From Spirochaetales bacterium (GTDB taxonomy: Bacteria; Spirochaetota; Spirochaetia; Treponematales; Treponemataceae): a stretch of 64,000 bases of DNA. A program made the translations under genes and the position numbers. Of this stretch, positions 53,563-62,951 are shown in pieces; the first letter of the stretch is position 1; every line of letters begins with the position of its first letter. The DNA lies in contig JAQXNX010000032.1 of NCBI GenBank assembly GCA_029098225.1, positions 124,001 to 188,000 of the forward strand, read 5' to 3'. The notes beneath the pieces were generated by a model. That model had not been told where the DNA came from, made no database searches, and worked only from the letters and a program-made list of their open reading frames with translations.

Positions 53563-54477
53563 TTATTTCACATGGCGCTTTAGTGCTGTAATGTAAGCTG
53601 AAGCGTAACGCGATAATGCCATTCCTTTTTTTGTAAGTACGCCAACTGTCATATGTTCATCACAGACCAGCGGACGTGCAATTATTTCCGGACCATTTAA
53701 TTCATGACTGATAATTCCAGAACAGATTGTGTATCCATCAAGACCAATCAATAGATTAAAAAGACTTGCGCGGTCACGTACCTGGATATTACGAGGACAG
53801 TCAAAATCTATTTCTGTAAGTGGTTCTTCTGCAAAATAAAAAGAATTAAAATCTCCCTGTTCATAAGTCAGATAAGGGTAAGGAGTAAGATCTGTAAGCT
53901 TAAGCTTTCTTTTTTTAGCAAGCGGATTTTTTGTTGAAATAAAAACATGAAGAGGAGCAGTAAAAAGCGGTTCAAAGTGAAGATTATTTTTTTTAATAAG
54001 CTTTGAAATAACTTTTTCATTTCGACCGGATAAATACAAAACACCAATTTCACTTTTTAAATGTGCAACATCTTCTATAATTTCATGAGTCTGGGTTTCG
54101 CGCAAAGTAAAATTATATTCTCCACCTCCAAACTCCCGGATTACATCAACAAAGGCATTTACCGCAAAAGAATAATGCTGACAGCTTACAGAAAAAATTG
54201 TATTTCCATTTTCACATCCGCTGGAATTCTTAAACCTATCTTCTAGCAAACTTGCCTGTTCCAAAACCTGACGAGCATAAGATAAAAATTCATCTCCTTC
54301 ATTTGTAATTGTAACGCCTTTATTTGAGCGCGAAAAAATTACAATTCCCATTTCTGCTTCCAGTTCGCGGATTGCAGCTGTAAGGCTTGGCTGCGAAATA
54401 AAAACGCGACGAGAAGCTTCTGTAATATTATGAGTATCTGCAACGGCAACTGCATATTTTAATTGCTGTAATGTCAT
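53563..54477 (-). CDS. LysR-family regulator, probably of methionine/cysteine genes
   Basis: 304 residues. N-terminal HTH typical of LysR (LQQLKYAVAVADTHNITEASRRVFISQPSLTAAIRELE spans 3-41) and a two-lobed effector domain. It is divergent from metE, and the shared gap holds a perfect ATAGTT-AAA-AACTAT palindrome, close to the Met-box reported for MtaR/MetR regulators of streptococci. Likely an activator of metE and perhaps of the transporter operons with CTATAACT-like elements. A paralog lies at 62952. Confidence 0.9.
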   Translation of the reverse strand: MTLQQLKYAVAVADTHNITEASRRVFISQPSLTAAIRELEAEMGIVIFSRSNKGVTITNEGDEFLSYARQVLEQASLLEDRFKNSSGCENGNTIFSVSCQHYSFAVNAFVDVIREFGGGEYNFTLRETQTHEIIEDVAHLKSEIGVLYLSGRNEKVISKLIKKNNLHFEPLFTAPLHVFISTKNPLAKKRKLKLTDLTPYPYLTYEQGDFNSFYFAEEPLTEIDFDCPRNIQVRDRASLFNLLIGLDGYTICSGIISHELNGPEIIARPLVCDEHMTVGVLTKKGMALSRYASAYITALKRHVK

Positions 54478-54511
54478 AAAGATATCATAACAGAATTGTT
54501 AAAATTTTGCC

Positions 54512-54526
54512 ATAGTTAAAAACTAT
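54512..54526. promoter_or_regulatory. Met-box-like LysR palindrome
   Basis: ATAGTT-AAA-AACTAT, perfect, in the gap between the divergent LysR and metE genes (34 nt from the LysR start, 91 nt from metE). Position and symmetry fit autoregulation plus metE activation. Confidence 0.6.
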
Positions 54527-54591
54527 CACAAAGTACTTGAAAATAGTATTTTTCTTTTGCATATAAATTGAATATACTTGACCTAATTGAA

Positions 54592-54608
54592 CATACTAAA
54601 AAGGTAGG
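54592..54608. promoter_or_regulatory. Degenerate CCTA-N9-TAGG site before metE
   Basis: CATACT-N6-GTAGG: right half perfect, left half with one change (CATA for CCTA). It lies 9 nt before the metE ATG and overlaps the ribosome site, so it would act on elongation or on translation if used at all. Weakest member of the set. Confidence 0.45.
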
Positions 54609-54617
54609 TAATAAATT

Positions 54618-56891
54618 ATGTCGTTAAAAACTTCCGTAATAGGATTCCCAAGAATTGGTAAGAATCGTGAATTAAAATTTGCAAGTGAAAAATATTTTAA
54701 ATCAGAAATCTCTGAAGATGAACTTAAAAAAACAGCAGCTGAGCTTCGTGCTTACGGCTGGAAAAAACAGGCTGATGCTGGAATAGATTTTATTTCATCA
54801 AATGATTTTTCATTTTACGACAACATGCTCGATACAGCTTTTTTACTTGGAGCAGTTCCTGAGCGCTTTTCTAATCTTGGTCTAAGTGAACTGGAAACAT
54901 ACTTTGCTGCTTCTCACGGATATCAGGGAAAGGCAGGAGACGTAAAAGCTCTTCCAATGAAAAAATGGTTTAACACAAACTACCATTATATAGTTCCTGA
55001 ATTATGCGATAAAACTATTTTTTGCCTTCAATCAGAAAATAAAGTAATTAAAGAATACAAAGAAGCAAAAAGTCTTGGATTTAAAACTGTACCTTCTGTA
55101 ATCGGTGCCTATACTTTCCTTCATCTTGCAACATATACCGGATCAAAAAAAGCTGAAGATTTTGCAGCAGCTGCCTCTGAAGCTTATGCTTCTCTTGCAA
55201 ATTCATTAAGTGCTGAAGGAGCGGAATGGATTTCTTTTGCAGAACCTGCCCTCGTATTTGATATTTCAAATTCTGAAAAAGAACTTTTCGTTTCTATTTA
55301 TAAAAAAATTATTTCTAAAATTCATGAAAGCACAAAAATTAAAATTGCTCTTCAGACTTATTTTGGCGATATACGTGATGTTTATGACGAGGTTTGTTCT
55401 CTTGGCTTTGACGCAATTGGTCTTGATTTTCTTGAAGGAAAAAAATCTCTTGAGCTTATTAAAAAATCTTTTCCTCAGGACACATTACTTTTTGCCGGTG
55501 TTATAAATGGAAAAAATATCTGGCATGCTGATTACGAAAAGAAAAATGCGCTGCTTGAAGAAATTAAAAAATATGTTCCTGAGCAGAATGTTGTCATTGG
55601 AACTTCCTGCTCGCTTCTTCATGTTCCATATTCTACAACAGCAGAAGAAAAATTATTCGACGAAATTAAAAAACATTTTGCTTTTGCAGAAGAAAAACTA
55701 ACAGAACTCTGCGACCTTGCTTCTGGCGATAAGGCTGCACTTGAAGAAAATAAAAAACTTTTTTCTAAAGAACGCGCTTCAAAAAATACAGAAGTACGAA
55801 AAGCCCTTTCTGAGCTTAATGATTCTGATTTTGTAAGAAAACCCGACTTTGAAGAACGTGAAAAAATTCAGCATAAAAACTTTATGCTTCCTTTATTTCC
55901 TACAACTACAATTGGTTCATTTCCTCAAACAAAAGAAGTTCGCGCTAATCGTGCTGCTTATAAAAAAGGAACAATCACACGTGAGCAGTATGTAGAATTC
56001 AATCAGAAAAAAATTGCTGAATGTATTGCTCTTCAAGAAAAACTTGGTCTTGATGTTCTTGTTCATGGCGAGTTTGAAAGAAATGACATGGTTGAATATT
56101 TTGGAAGCCAGCTGGACGGCTACATTTTTACACAAAACGGCTGGGTACAGTCTTATGGAACGCGCTGTGTAAAGCCGCCTGTAATCTGGGGAGATGTCAG
56201 CCGCAACAAACCAATGACAGTAGAGTGGTCTGTATTTGCACAAAAGCAGACACAGAAAATTGTAAAAGGAATGCTTACTGGTCCGGTAACTATTCTAAAC
56301 TGGTCTTTCCCTCGCGAAGATATAAGCCTTAAGGAGCAGGCTCAGCAGCTGGCTCTTGCAATCAGAGAAGAAGTTTTAGACCTTGAAAAAAATGGTATTA
56401 AAATAATTCAGATTGATGAAGCTGCATTACGAGAAAAACTTCCGCTACGACACTCAGACTGGCATTCTGAATATCTTGACTGGGCAATTCCAGCATTCCG
56501 TCTTGTGCATGCAAAGGTAAAGCCTGAAACTCAGATTCATACTCACATGTGTTACAGCGAGTTCAACGATATTATCCGCGACATAGATGCAATGGATGCA
56601 GATGTAATTACCTTTGAAGCAAGCCGCGCCGATCTAAAAATTCTTGATGCTCTTAAGGAAGCAAATTTCCGTACAGAAGTAGGACCGGGCGTTTATGACA
56701 TTCACTCTGCCCGTGTACCTTCTGTAGAAGAAATTGTTGCAGCACTTGAAAAAATGCTTACTAAAGTTCAAAAAGATAAACTTTGGGTAAATCCGGACTG
56801 CGGATTAAAAACACGCGGAGATACAGAAACTGAAGCAAGCCTTAAGAATCTTGTGGAAGCAGCTAAAGAACTGAGAGCCAGAAATCTTTAG
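54618..56891 (+). CDS. metE: Cobalamin-independent methionine synthase
   Basis: 757 residues, full length. N-terminal MetE domain (TSVIGFPRIGKNRELKFA) and C-terminal catalytic domain (TTTIGSFPQTKEVR, HGEFERNDMVEYF, MLTGPVTILNWS). Zinc ligands His and Cys appear in IHTHMCYSEFNDI and a second Cys in VNPDCGLKTR. It methylates homocysteine with 5-methyltetrahydrofolate. Followed by metF after 50 nt, so methyl-folate supply and use are one unit. No SAM riboswitch is visible in its short leader. Confidence 0.96.
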   Translation: MSLKTSVIGFPRIGKNRELKFASEKYFKSEISEDELKKTAAELRAYGWKKQADAGIDFISSNDFSFYDNMLDTAFLLGAVPERFSNLGLSELETYFAASHGYQGKAGDVKALPMKKWFNTNYHYIVPELCDKTIFCLQSENKVIKEYKEAKSLGFKTVPSVIGAYTFLHLATYTGSKKAEDFAAAASEAYASLANSLSAEGAEWISFAEPALVFDISNSEKELFVSIYKKIISKIHESTKIKIALQTYFGDIRDVYDEVCSLGFDAIGLDFLEGKKSLELIKKSFPQDTLLFAGVINGKNIWHADYEKKNALLEEIKKYVPEQNVVIGTSCSLLHVPYSTTAEEKLFDEIKKHFAFAEEKLTELCDLASGDKAALEENKKLFSKERASKNTEVRKALSELNDSDFVRKPDFEEREKIQHKNFMLPLFPTTTIGSFPQTKEVRANRAAYKKGTITREQYVEFNQKKIAECIALQEKLGLDVLVHGEFERNDMVEYFGSQLDGYIFTQNGWVQSYGTRCVKPPVIWGDVSRNKPMTVEWSVFAQKQTQKIVKGMLTGPVTILNWSFPREDISLKEQAQQLALAIREEVLDLEKNGIKIIQIDEAALREKLPLRHSDWHSEYLDWAIPAFRLVHAKVKPETQIHTHMCYSEFNDIIRDIDAMDADVITFEASRADLKILDALKEANFRTEVGPGVYDIHSARVPSVEEIVAALEKMLTKVQKDKLWVNPDCGLKTRGDTETEASLKNLVEAAKELRARNL

Positions 56892-56941
56892 TAAAAGATA
56901 TGGTACTCGACAGTAAGACAGACAAACAGTAAACTATAGGA

Positions 56942-57838
56942 ATGATAAGACAACGTATGAGTATTGCAGACATTCTTAACAGTAAAAAGGTTTCGCTTTC
57001 ATTTGAGGTTTTCCCTCCTAAAAAAAAGGAAGCACTTGATTCTATAAAGGCTACAGCCGTTTCGCTTACAAAATTGAATCCAGATTTTATAAGCGTAACT
57101 TTTGGAGCTGGAGGGACAACTCAGGGGTATACCGCAGACATAGCAGAAGCCATTGAAAATAACGGAACTACATCCCTTGCTCATCTTACCTGTGTTCGTT
57201 CAACGAAAGAAGCGCTTGAATATACAATAAATGATCTGAAAAAACGCAACATAAAAAATGTTCTTGCGCTGCGTGGAGATCTTCCAAAGGACGCTGTGCC
57301 GGGAGAAAATGTTTTTCCTTCTGGTTTTACACATGCCTCTGATCTTGTTACTCTTCTTAAAAATGAAGGACTATGCGTTGGCGGAGCATGCTATCCGGAA
57401 GGCCACCCGGAAAGTTCAAGCCGAGATTCTGATATTGAACAGCTAAAATACAAAGTAGATGCCGGAGTTGACTTCTTAACGACTCAGATGTTTTTTGATA
57501 ATGATATGCTCTACTCCTTTTTATACAGATTACAGTCGGCTGGCATTCATGTGCCTGTGCTTGCCGGAATCATGCCAATTACAAATGCAAATCAGGTAAG
57601 CCGCATGGTTGATTTATCGAATGCATATATTCCCAGGAAACTACTTTCAATATGTGACCAGTTCAAAAATTCACCGGAAGCGATGATGCAGGCAGGAATT
57701 GCTTATGCAACTGATCAGATTATTGATTTAATTTCTAATGGTATACGCGGAATTCATATTTACACAATGAATAAACCGGAAATTGCACAAGCCATAATCA
57801 AAAATGTAAACGAAATTATAGCAGCAACCAATTCTTAA
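56942..57838 (+). CDS. metF: Methylenetetrahydrofolate reductase
   Basis: 298 residues. VSLSFEVFPPKKKE at the N-terminus, SVTFGAGGTTQGYT, LALRGDLP, ACYPEGHPES and DFLTTQMFFDN are the MetF signatures for flavin and folate binding. An alternative start at 56957 (MSIADIL) is close to the family's usual beginning; neither has a strong ribosome site. It supplies 5-methyltetrahydrofolate to MetE. A clear terminator follows. Confidence 0.95.
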   Translation: MIRQRMSIADILNSKKVSLSFEVFPPKKKEALDSIKATAVSLTKLNPDFISVTFGAGGTTQGYTADIAEAIENNGTTSLAHLTCVRSTKEALEYTINDLKKRNIKNVLALRGDLPKDAVPGENVFPSGFTHASDLVTLLKNEGLCVGGACYPEGHPESSSRDSDIEQLKYKVDAGVDFLTTQMFFDNDMLYSFLYRLQSAGIHVPVLAGIMPITNANQVSRMVDLSNAYIPRKLLSICDQFKNSPEAMMQAGIAYATDQIIDLISNGIRGIHIYTMNKPEIAQAIIKNVNEIIAATNS

Positions 57839-57850
57839 AAAATCGTACTA

Positions 57851-57901
57851 AAAAAAGTCTGCCGCAGAAATTGAAAATATTTATGCGGCAGACTTTTTTT
57901 T
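57851..57901 (+). terminator. Intrinsic terminator of metE-metF
   Basis: Stem GTCTGCCGCA (57857-57866) with TGCGGCAGAC (57884-57893), preceded by an A-tract and followed by eight T. Clear Rho-independent form; it could work in both directions. Confidence 0.9.
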
Positions 57902-57983
57902 ATTTGAAAATTTTCCTCCATTTTTAATTCTCGCTTTTGCTTCTCATTGATTATAATTCACATACTATGATACAATTATTCAT

Positions 57984-58985
57984 ATGAAAAAGTTTTTTAC
58001 ATTCTTTACATTTTTTTTATTGATTCTTTCATTTTCTTTTGCAGAAAAAGCACGCTTTTATAAAGACGGAAAAGTAATTGATATCATGTATGTAGATTCG
58101 GAAGACGGGCTCAGAGTTCGCGATAAGCCTTCTCTTAAATCTAATCGTCTTTGCGCTCTGCCTCACAGACTCCCGGTAAAGATTGTTGCAATTGGAAAAG
58201 AAGAAACAATTGACGGACTTACAGATCCATGGGTAGAAATTTTACTTCCAAGATACGAATGGGAAACAGATGAACCTGAATACGGCTGGGTGTTCGGCGG
58301 ATATATACAGAATAATCAGGCAGATTTTAAAATACCTCAGACAGCTCAGCAATTAGAGGATTATTTAAAACGTGCAAACTGGACACTGCCAGATACAAAA
58401 GCCAGCTCAGCAGAGGATCATTTTAATTTTTATACTTCAAATTATTACGAATATGTTTATTCAAAAACAAAGAATATTATAGATGCAGACACTGCCTGGT
58501 TCTTCCAGAATTATGATGACGACGATAACCAGAGTACATGGAAGGTTCTGAATAATCATCAGATTGAGATTCACTGGTATATTCCATCATCAACAAACAG
58601 ACACAAAAATCCAATAAATAAAGTTGAAGTTCTGGAAGTTAAACCTGTTAGCGATGGAGTATGTTTTATTAATGGAACAAAATATTTGAATAAGCCGTTT
58701 GAAAATAGACATCACTGGTCTTATTATGACGCAATAAAAATGCCGTTAATTTATAATAATGAAACATATAATGATAATAATAAAAAATCAGATATTGTTA
58801 CTGCAATAAACTCTTCTATTTTCGGCTACACTCAGGAAGATTACAGTTTTGAATTAAGACATGAATTGCTTGAAGAATTACTTAAATACGGAATTCCTGC
58901 AGAAGGCTCTTATTTTGAAACAGAATACAGAAATTACTGGGATCGCATTATGAGTGAGCATCAGAAAAATGCTGATTCATATTAA
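57984..58985 (+). CDS. Exported SH3-domain protein of unknown function
   Basis: 333 residues. Signal peptide about 1-20 (LLILSFSFA). A bacterial SH3 domain covers about 30-105 (GLRVRDKPSLKSNRLCALPHRLPVKIVAIG, then WVEILLP and YGWVFGGYI). The rest (about 120-330) is soluble, aromatic- and Asp-rich, without a motif that I know. Likely periplasmic or surface-linked. TACAAT with an upstream TGA ends 7 nt before the ATG and TTGATT lies 18 nt further up, so transcription may begin at the ATG. Confidence 0.75.
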   Translation: MKKFFTFFTFFLLILSFSFAEKARFYKDGKVIDIMYVDSEDGLRVRDKPSLKSNRLCALPHRLPVKIVAIGKEETIDGLTDPWVEILLPRYEWETDEPEYGWVFGGYIQNNQADFKIPQTAQQLEDYLKRANWTLPDTKASSAEDHFNFYTSNYYEYVYSKTKNIIDADTAWFFQNYDDDDNQSTWKVLNNHQIEIHWYIPSSTNRHKNPINKVEVLEVKPVSDGVCFINGTKYLNKPFENRHHWSYYDAIKMPLIYNNETYNDNNKKSDIVTAINSSIFGYTQEDYSFELRHELLEELLKYGIPAEGSYFETEYRNYWDRIMSEHQKNADSY

Positions 58986-59049
58986 TTCAGATAAATGATT
59001 TTTTTTGCAGATAGTTCAAACTAACTCAATGAAATAAGGAAAAATAAAA

Positions 59050-60597
59050 ATGAAAAAATTATTAATTCTAATCTTATCAGTTATGTTAACATTCTTATCC
59101 TGTTCAAGCCAGAAAACAATTAACGTAAACAGCGTTGATGAAATTTTAACTTCCATTGAAAACTATAGGGAAGAAATGCGGATTCAATCAAATAAACAGC
59201 TCAATCCAAAAATTCCTTATGTAAAATATACTGGTACTTTTATAATTGAATATGAGGATTTTAATAAGCTTTCCGAAGCCCTGAAAGATTCAGAAAACAT
59301 CATTCATGTGTCGCTTGATTTTTCTGAATGTAACATGAATAAAGATTCGTATACGATTCTTCCATATGATTCATTTATAGATGTTGATTCACTTATAGAA
59401 TTCTATCTGCCTGAAGGATTAACTTATATTGGAAAAAGTCTTAACAAATGTGATAATCTGAAGGCTGTTTACTTTCCTAAGAATACAGTCGTAAATGAAA
59501 CCGACGAAGATGCATTTATGGATAACCCTGCGCTGGAAAAAATAGTCACTTCAGAACGTACCTATACTTATGAAGAATGGCAAGACTGGCGCAATTCACT
59601 GATTCCTAAAAAAAATAATATAAAAGAAATTACAGCTTCCAGTGAACTCGATAAAGAAAGCGGAAAATATTCCATAAATAATATCTGGAATTCTTACTGG
59701 ACAAGCTGGGTAGAAGGAAGCGACGGAGACGGAAGCGGAGAAAAAATCACTATTACTCTAAAAGAGCCTTCTACAATTGAATTTATATGCATTAAATCGG
59801 GTTTTGGAAACCTGAACTATTACTGGGCTAATAACCGCCCGGAATATATTACTGTAGCGCTTGATGATGAAGATGAAGAAATTTATTATCTTGAAGACAG
59901 CCCATTTTCTCAGGAAATTCCAATCAATAAACGCCAGAAGCTGTATTCAAAAATTACGCTTACAATTAAAAGCGTTTATAAAGGAACAGACGGTGCAGAT
60001 GACTGTGCGATTGACGAAATAAATGTAAATCAAGGTTTTTCTGATTATGTTTATGCGCCTGTCGTACAGGAAATGGCAAGAGAACTTTATACATTAGATG
60101 TAGGAAAAGAAAATATCCGCGAAGGTGAAAACGGTTCAATTGAAGTTTATGTTTATGACTGGCCTATGGATGAAAGTTACTGGACTGAAGCACCTTATTT
60201 TTCGGGTCATTTATACACAGGCTATCACGTTGGTACAGGAGCAGGTCATAGAGAAGACCTGTTTAACATTTGTCTGAATCCTTCCGGAAATCATTTTCTT
60301 TTTATCTGGAGTGATGAATCCTATGGAATTAATAAAATCATTCCTTCAAACGTACGTATTTATGCATGGATAAACGATACATGGGAAGAACAGACATTAA
60401 CTGCACACTTATCTTCGCTGAGCGATATTTTGAAAGCAATTTATAAAATCGAAAAAGAAAATTTACCTTACAAATTTTATATAGGTTACAATGATACAAT
60501 CATTATAGATGTTTTTCCTTCTGAAGATGCCGAGGAAACTCTGTACAGCCTTGTATTTAAATATAAAAATGGAATATTTATACCCGAAGAGGAATAG
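59050..60597 (+). CDS. Lipoprotein with LRR-like and NADase-type glycan-binding-like regions
   Basis: 515 residues. Signal peptide ends in TFLSC (lipobox, Cys19). A short BspA-like leucine-rich segment (SLIEFYLPEGLTYIGKSLNKC, about 115-145) is followed by a beta-sandwich region (about 195-330: ITASSELDKESGKYSINNIWN, W-rich, FICIKSGFG) of the discoidin/NADase-type glycan-binding kind. The C-terminal part is unassigned. Probably a surface lipoprotein that binds a carbohydrate. Ribosome site AAGGA. Follows the SH3 gene by 64 nt and may share its transcript. Confidence 0.7.
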   Translation: MKKLLILILSVMLTFLSCSSQKTINVNSVDEILTSIENYREEMRIQSNKQLNPKIPYVKYTGTFIIEYEDFNKLSEALKDSENIIHVSLDFSECNMNKDSYTILPYDSFIDVDSLIEFYLPEGLTYIGKSLNKCDNLKAVYFPKNTVVNETDEDAFMDNPALEKIVTSERTYTYEEWQDWRNSLIPKKNNIKEITASSELDKESGKYSINNIWNSYWTSWVEGSDGDGSGEKITITLKEPSTIEFICIKSGFGNLNYYWANNRPEYITVALDDEDEEIYYLEDSPFSQEIPINKRQKLYSKITLTIKSVYKGTDGADDCAIDEINVNQGFSDYVYAPVVQEMARELYTLDVGKENIREGENGSIEVYVYDWPMDESYWTEAPYFSGHLYTGYHVGTGAGHREDLFNICLNPSGNHFLFIWSDESYGINKIIPSNVRIYAWINDTWEEQTLTAHLSSLSDILKAIYKIEKENLPYKFYIGYNDTIIIDVFPSEDAEETLYSLVFKYKNGIFIPEEE

Positions 60598-60645
60598 CAT
60601 GTAAAGCTATACCATTTAATTAATTTTCATTATATAATAAACATC

Positions 60646-61380
60646 ATGAAATCAATTTATTCAAAAAAATTTTCTCTTTTCATACGCCTAGTTTCAATTT
60701 TTTTTATTCTTATAATGTTATGTTTATCCTACCATGCATTTTATGATGTTTTTTTTGAACACAAATATTCCTGCATAATTGGTTTAATTCTTGGTCCAAT
60801 AAGCTTTGCTCTTTTATGCATAATCATAATAAAACCAGAAAAACTAGCTTTATTTGTTCCTTCGCTAATATTTTTTTCAATTACAAATTCTATATCAAAT
60901 TCAAATCCGGCATATCCAATTATTTTTATGGAACTTACGGCTATACTTTTATGGATCCGCGGATTTTTTAATAACCACAAAATAATTAAAATATCATTTC
61001 TTTCATTAATTTATCTTGTTCCATTTTTTTATGGAATTACTTTCGGATACGAAGAATTTTTTAAACGCGTTTTTGACAGTTCCCAGATACTTCTTATTAC
61101 ATTCTGTATAATTTTTCTTCTGTATGAATATCTTAAATCTCAAAAATCAGAAAACAAAGTTTTGAACATTGCTGAATATCCGGAAACAACAAAACGCGAT
61201 GCTCAATGGCTTAATCTTGTTCAGCAGGGTGTAAAATATGAAGCCATTGCAATTGATTATGACCTGACTTTGGGCACCGTCCAGAACAGACTGAATAAAA
61301 TCTATCATATTCTTGAAACCGGTGACCGCGTTGGTTTTCTTTCAATTTATTCAAACGCAAAAATTGTTTATCAGGACTAA
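60646..61380 (+). CDS. Membrane protein with C-terminal helix-turn-helix
   Basis: 244 residues. Five or six membrane helices fill about 8-165. The C-terminal 60 residues are soluble and contain an HTH (VKYEAIAIDYDLTLGTVQNRLNKIY) resembling LuxR-like or sigma-4 type helices, followed by GDRVGFLSIYSNA. A membrane-bound transcription factor is a fair reading: the membrane part senses, the tail binds DNA. TATAAT ends 7 nt before the ATG and no ribosome site is present. Not assigned to a family. Confidence 0.65.
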   Translation: MKSIYSKKFSLFIRLVSIFFILIMLCLSYHAFYDVFFEHKYSCIIGLILGPISFALLCIIIIKPEKLALFVPSLIFFSITNSISNSNPAYPIIFMELTAILLWIRGFFNNHKIIKISFLSLIYLVPFFYGITFGYEEFFKRVFDSSQILLITFCIIFLLYEYLKSQKSENKVLNIAEYPETTKRDAQWLNLVQQGVKYEAIAIDYDLTLGTVQNRLNKIYHILETGDRVGFLSIYSNAKIVYQD

Positions 61381-61416
61381 TTCAGAAACCTTCCAAAGAA
61401 TCTTTTGCTTTCATAC

Positions 61417-62844
61417 TTACCTCTTCTCTGCCGCAGAAAAGAAATATAAGAATAATTTTATAATTCCTCCTGCCACCGCTAAAAATGCACTTAACCAAAT
61501 TATACAATAAAAATCAGGGACATAAGATTTTACAACCCAAAGAGGAGTATTAATAAGTGCTTTTGTAAATGTCAGCAGAAATACAGGCCAGACAACATAA
61601 CCCAAAATATTCAAAATTATTCCAATTACGCGTCGTACTTTTTTTATTTCCTGTTTTTCAGCTTTATTATGTTTACTTACAATAGCTTTAATCAGCATAA
61701 AACATGAAAGCGCTAACATTGCAAAATAAATAAGATTTAAGAATAAATGAATTAAAATATAAGAAGCGTGATTCACTTTTTCCGGTGAGTTGCCTTTTAA
61801 TATCGCAAGGCTATTCCAGACTGCATTATTCATAAGCGAAGTCGTTCCAAAATAATCATTGGCATTAATCATAAAACATACGGCAAGCTTTTTTTCAGGT
61901 AAAATGAACATATAAGTAATTCCGTTTTCAACCTGGCCACCATGAAAAACGAGCTTCTGGCCATCATAATTCATGTAATTCCAGCCCTTGCCGTAATAAG
62001 CGTCATATTCTGAAACTCCCAGTGAAACATTTTCATACCACATCGAATCAATAGTTTCTTTTTTTATGATTCTTTCGCCCTTCTCTGTAAGTCCTCCGTT
62101 CAAATACATTCTAAGATATTTTTCGTAATCATGAGGAGTACTTGCAATATAACCTGCCGGTTCGTGGAACCATGAATTTTCTACAGGATAATCAGCTTCT
62201 CCCTGCTTAAAGAAACCAAAATAATTACGATTTCCTTTCAATAGTTTTGAACTTGTCTTAAGGCTTATTGCTTTAGCGTTAGAATTTTTCATTCCGATAG
62301 GACTAAAAATATTTTCTGCAACGTAGTCTTCATAAGACTTTCCGGAAACTTTCTCTATAATTTTTCCAAGAAGATCATAATTTATATTTGCATATTCATA
62401 TTTTCCATAACTTTCGGTAATTTTAAAATCTGAAAATCTGGCATGTGTATCAAAACCGCTTGTATGATTCAAAAGCTGCCGGATTGAAACTGTCTTTTCA
62501 AACTTATACTCTGGCAAATAAACAGAAATATCATCTTCAAGATTTATAAGTCCCTTTTCTACCAGCTGCATAACACTAAGAGCTGTAAAAGATTTACTCA
62601 TTGAACCAATAAAAAACTGCTGATCAAGACTTGTACATTGCCCTAAATTCTTTGAATATAAGGTTTCTTCTGAATCGGTTACAATAAAAGCAATACCTGG
62701 AATATGATAAGCCTTTTTAATTTCTTTAAGGTAAGAATCAAATTCTTCAAAACGAGAATCGCCTTTAATTATTTTTTCATTAGTTTCACCAGCCAGTGAA
62801 AAACCAAGTGTAAGAAAAATAAATAATAATAAAGATTTCTTCAT
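61417..62844 (-). CDS. Serine beta-lactamase-like hydrolase with membrane tail
   Basis: 475 residues from the ATG at 62844 with GAGG upstream; earlier starts lack a site. Signal peptide about 1-20, then a class C beta-lactamase/esterase fold with SMSK (active Ser and Lys), YANINY (Tyr-x-Asn) and HGGQVENG. Three or four C-terminal membrane helices (about 350-470) anchor it. Such proteins act as D-alanyl peptidases or esterases; true beta-lactamase activity is not implied. Substrate unknown. Confidence 0.88.
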   Translation of the reverse strand: MKKSLLLFIFLTLGFSLAGETNEKIIKGDSRFEEFDSYLKEIKKAYHIPGIAFIVTDSEETLYSKNLGQCTSLDQQFFIGSMSKSFTALSVMQLVEKGLINLEDDISVYLPEYKFEKTVSIRQLLNHTSGFDTHARFSDFKITESYGKYEYANINYDLLGKIIEKVSGKSYEDYVAENIFSPIGMKNSNAKAISLKTSSKLLKGNRNYFGFFKQGEADYPVENSWFHEPAGYIASTPHDYEKYLRMYLNGGLTEKGERIIKKETIDSMWYENVSLGVSEYDAYYGKGWNYMNYDGQKLVFHGGQVENGITYMFILPEKKLAVCFMINANDYFGTTSLMNNAVWNSLAILKGNSPEKVNHASYILIHLFLNLIYFAMLALSCFMLIKAIVSKHNKAEKQEIKKVRRVIGIILNILGYVVWPVFLLTFTKALINTPLWVVKSYVPDFYCIIWLSAFLAVAGGIIKLFLYFFSAAEKR

Positions 62845-62951
62845 AAAATACCTCATGCCGCCAATCATAAAGCATAATGATAAATTATCAATATATATAT
62901 GAGGAACCTAATATACCATTTATGAGGTAGTTAATATCCAAAAACTGTTTT

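Noticed and set aside
54527..54617. SAM or methionine riboswitch before metE
   Set aside because: The gap is too short for a SAM-I aptamer and lacks its conserved core; protein-type palindromes explain the control better.
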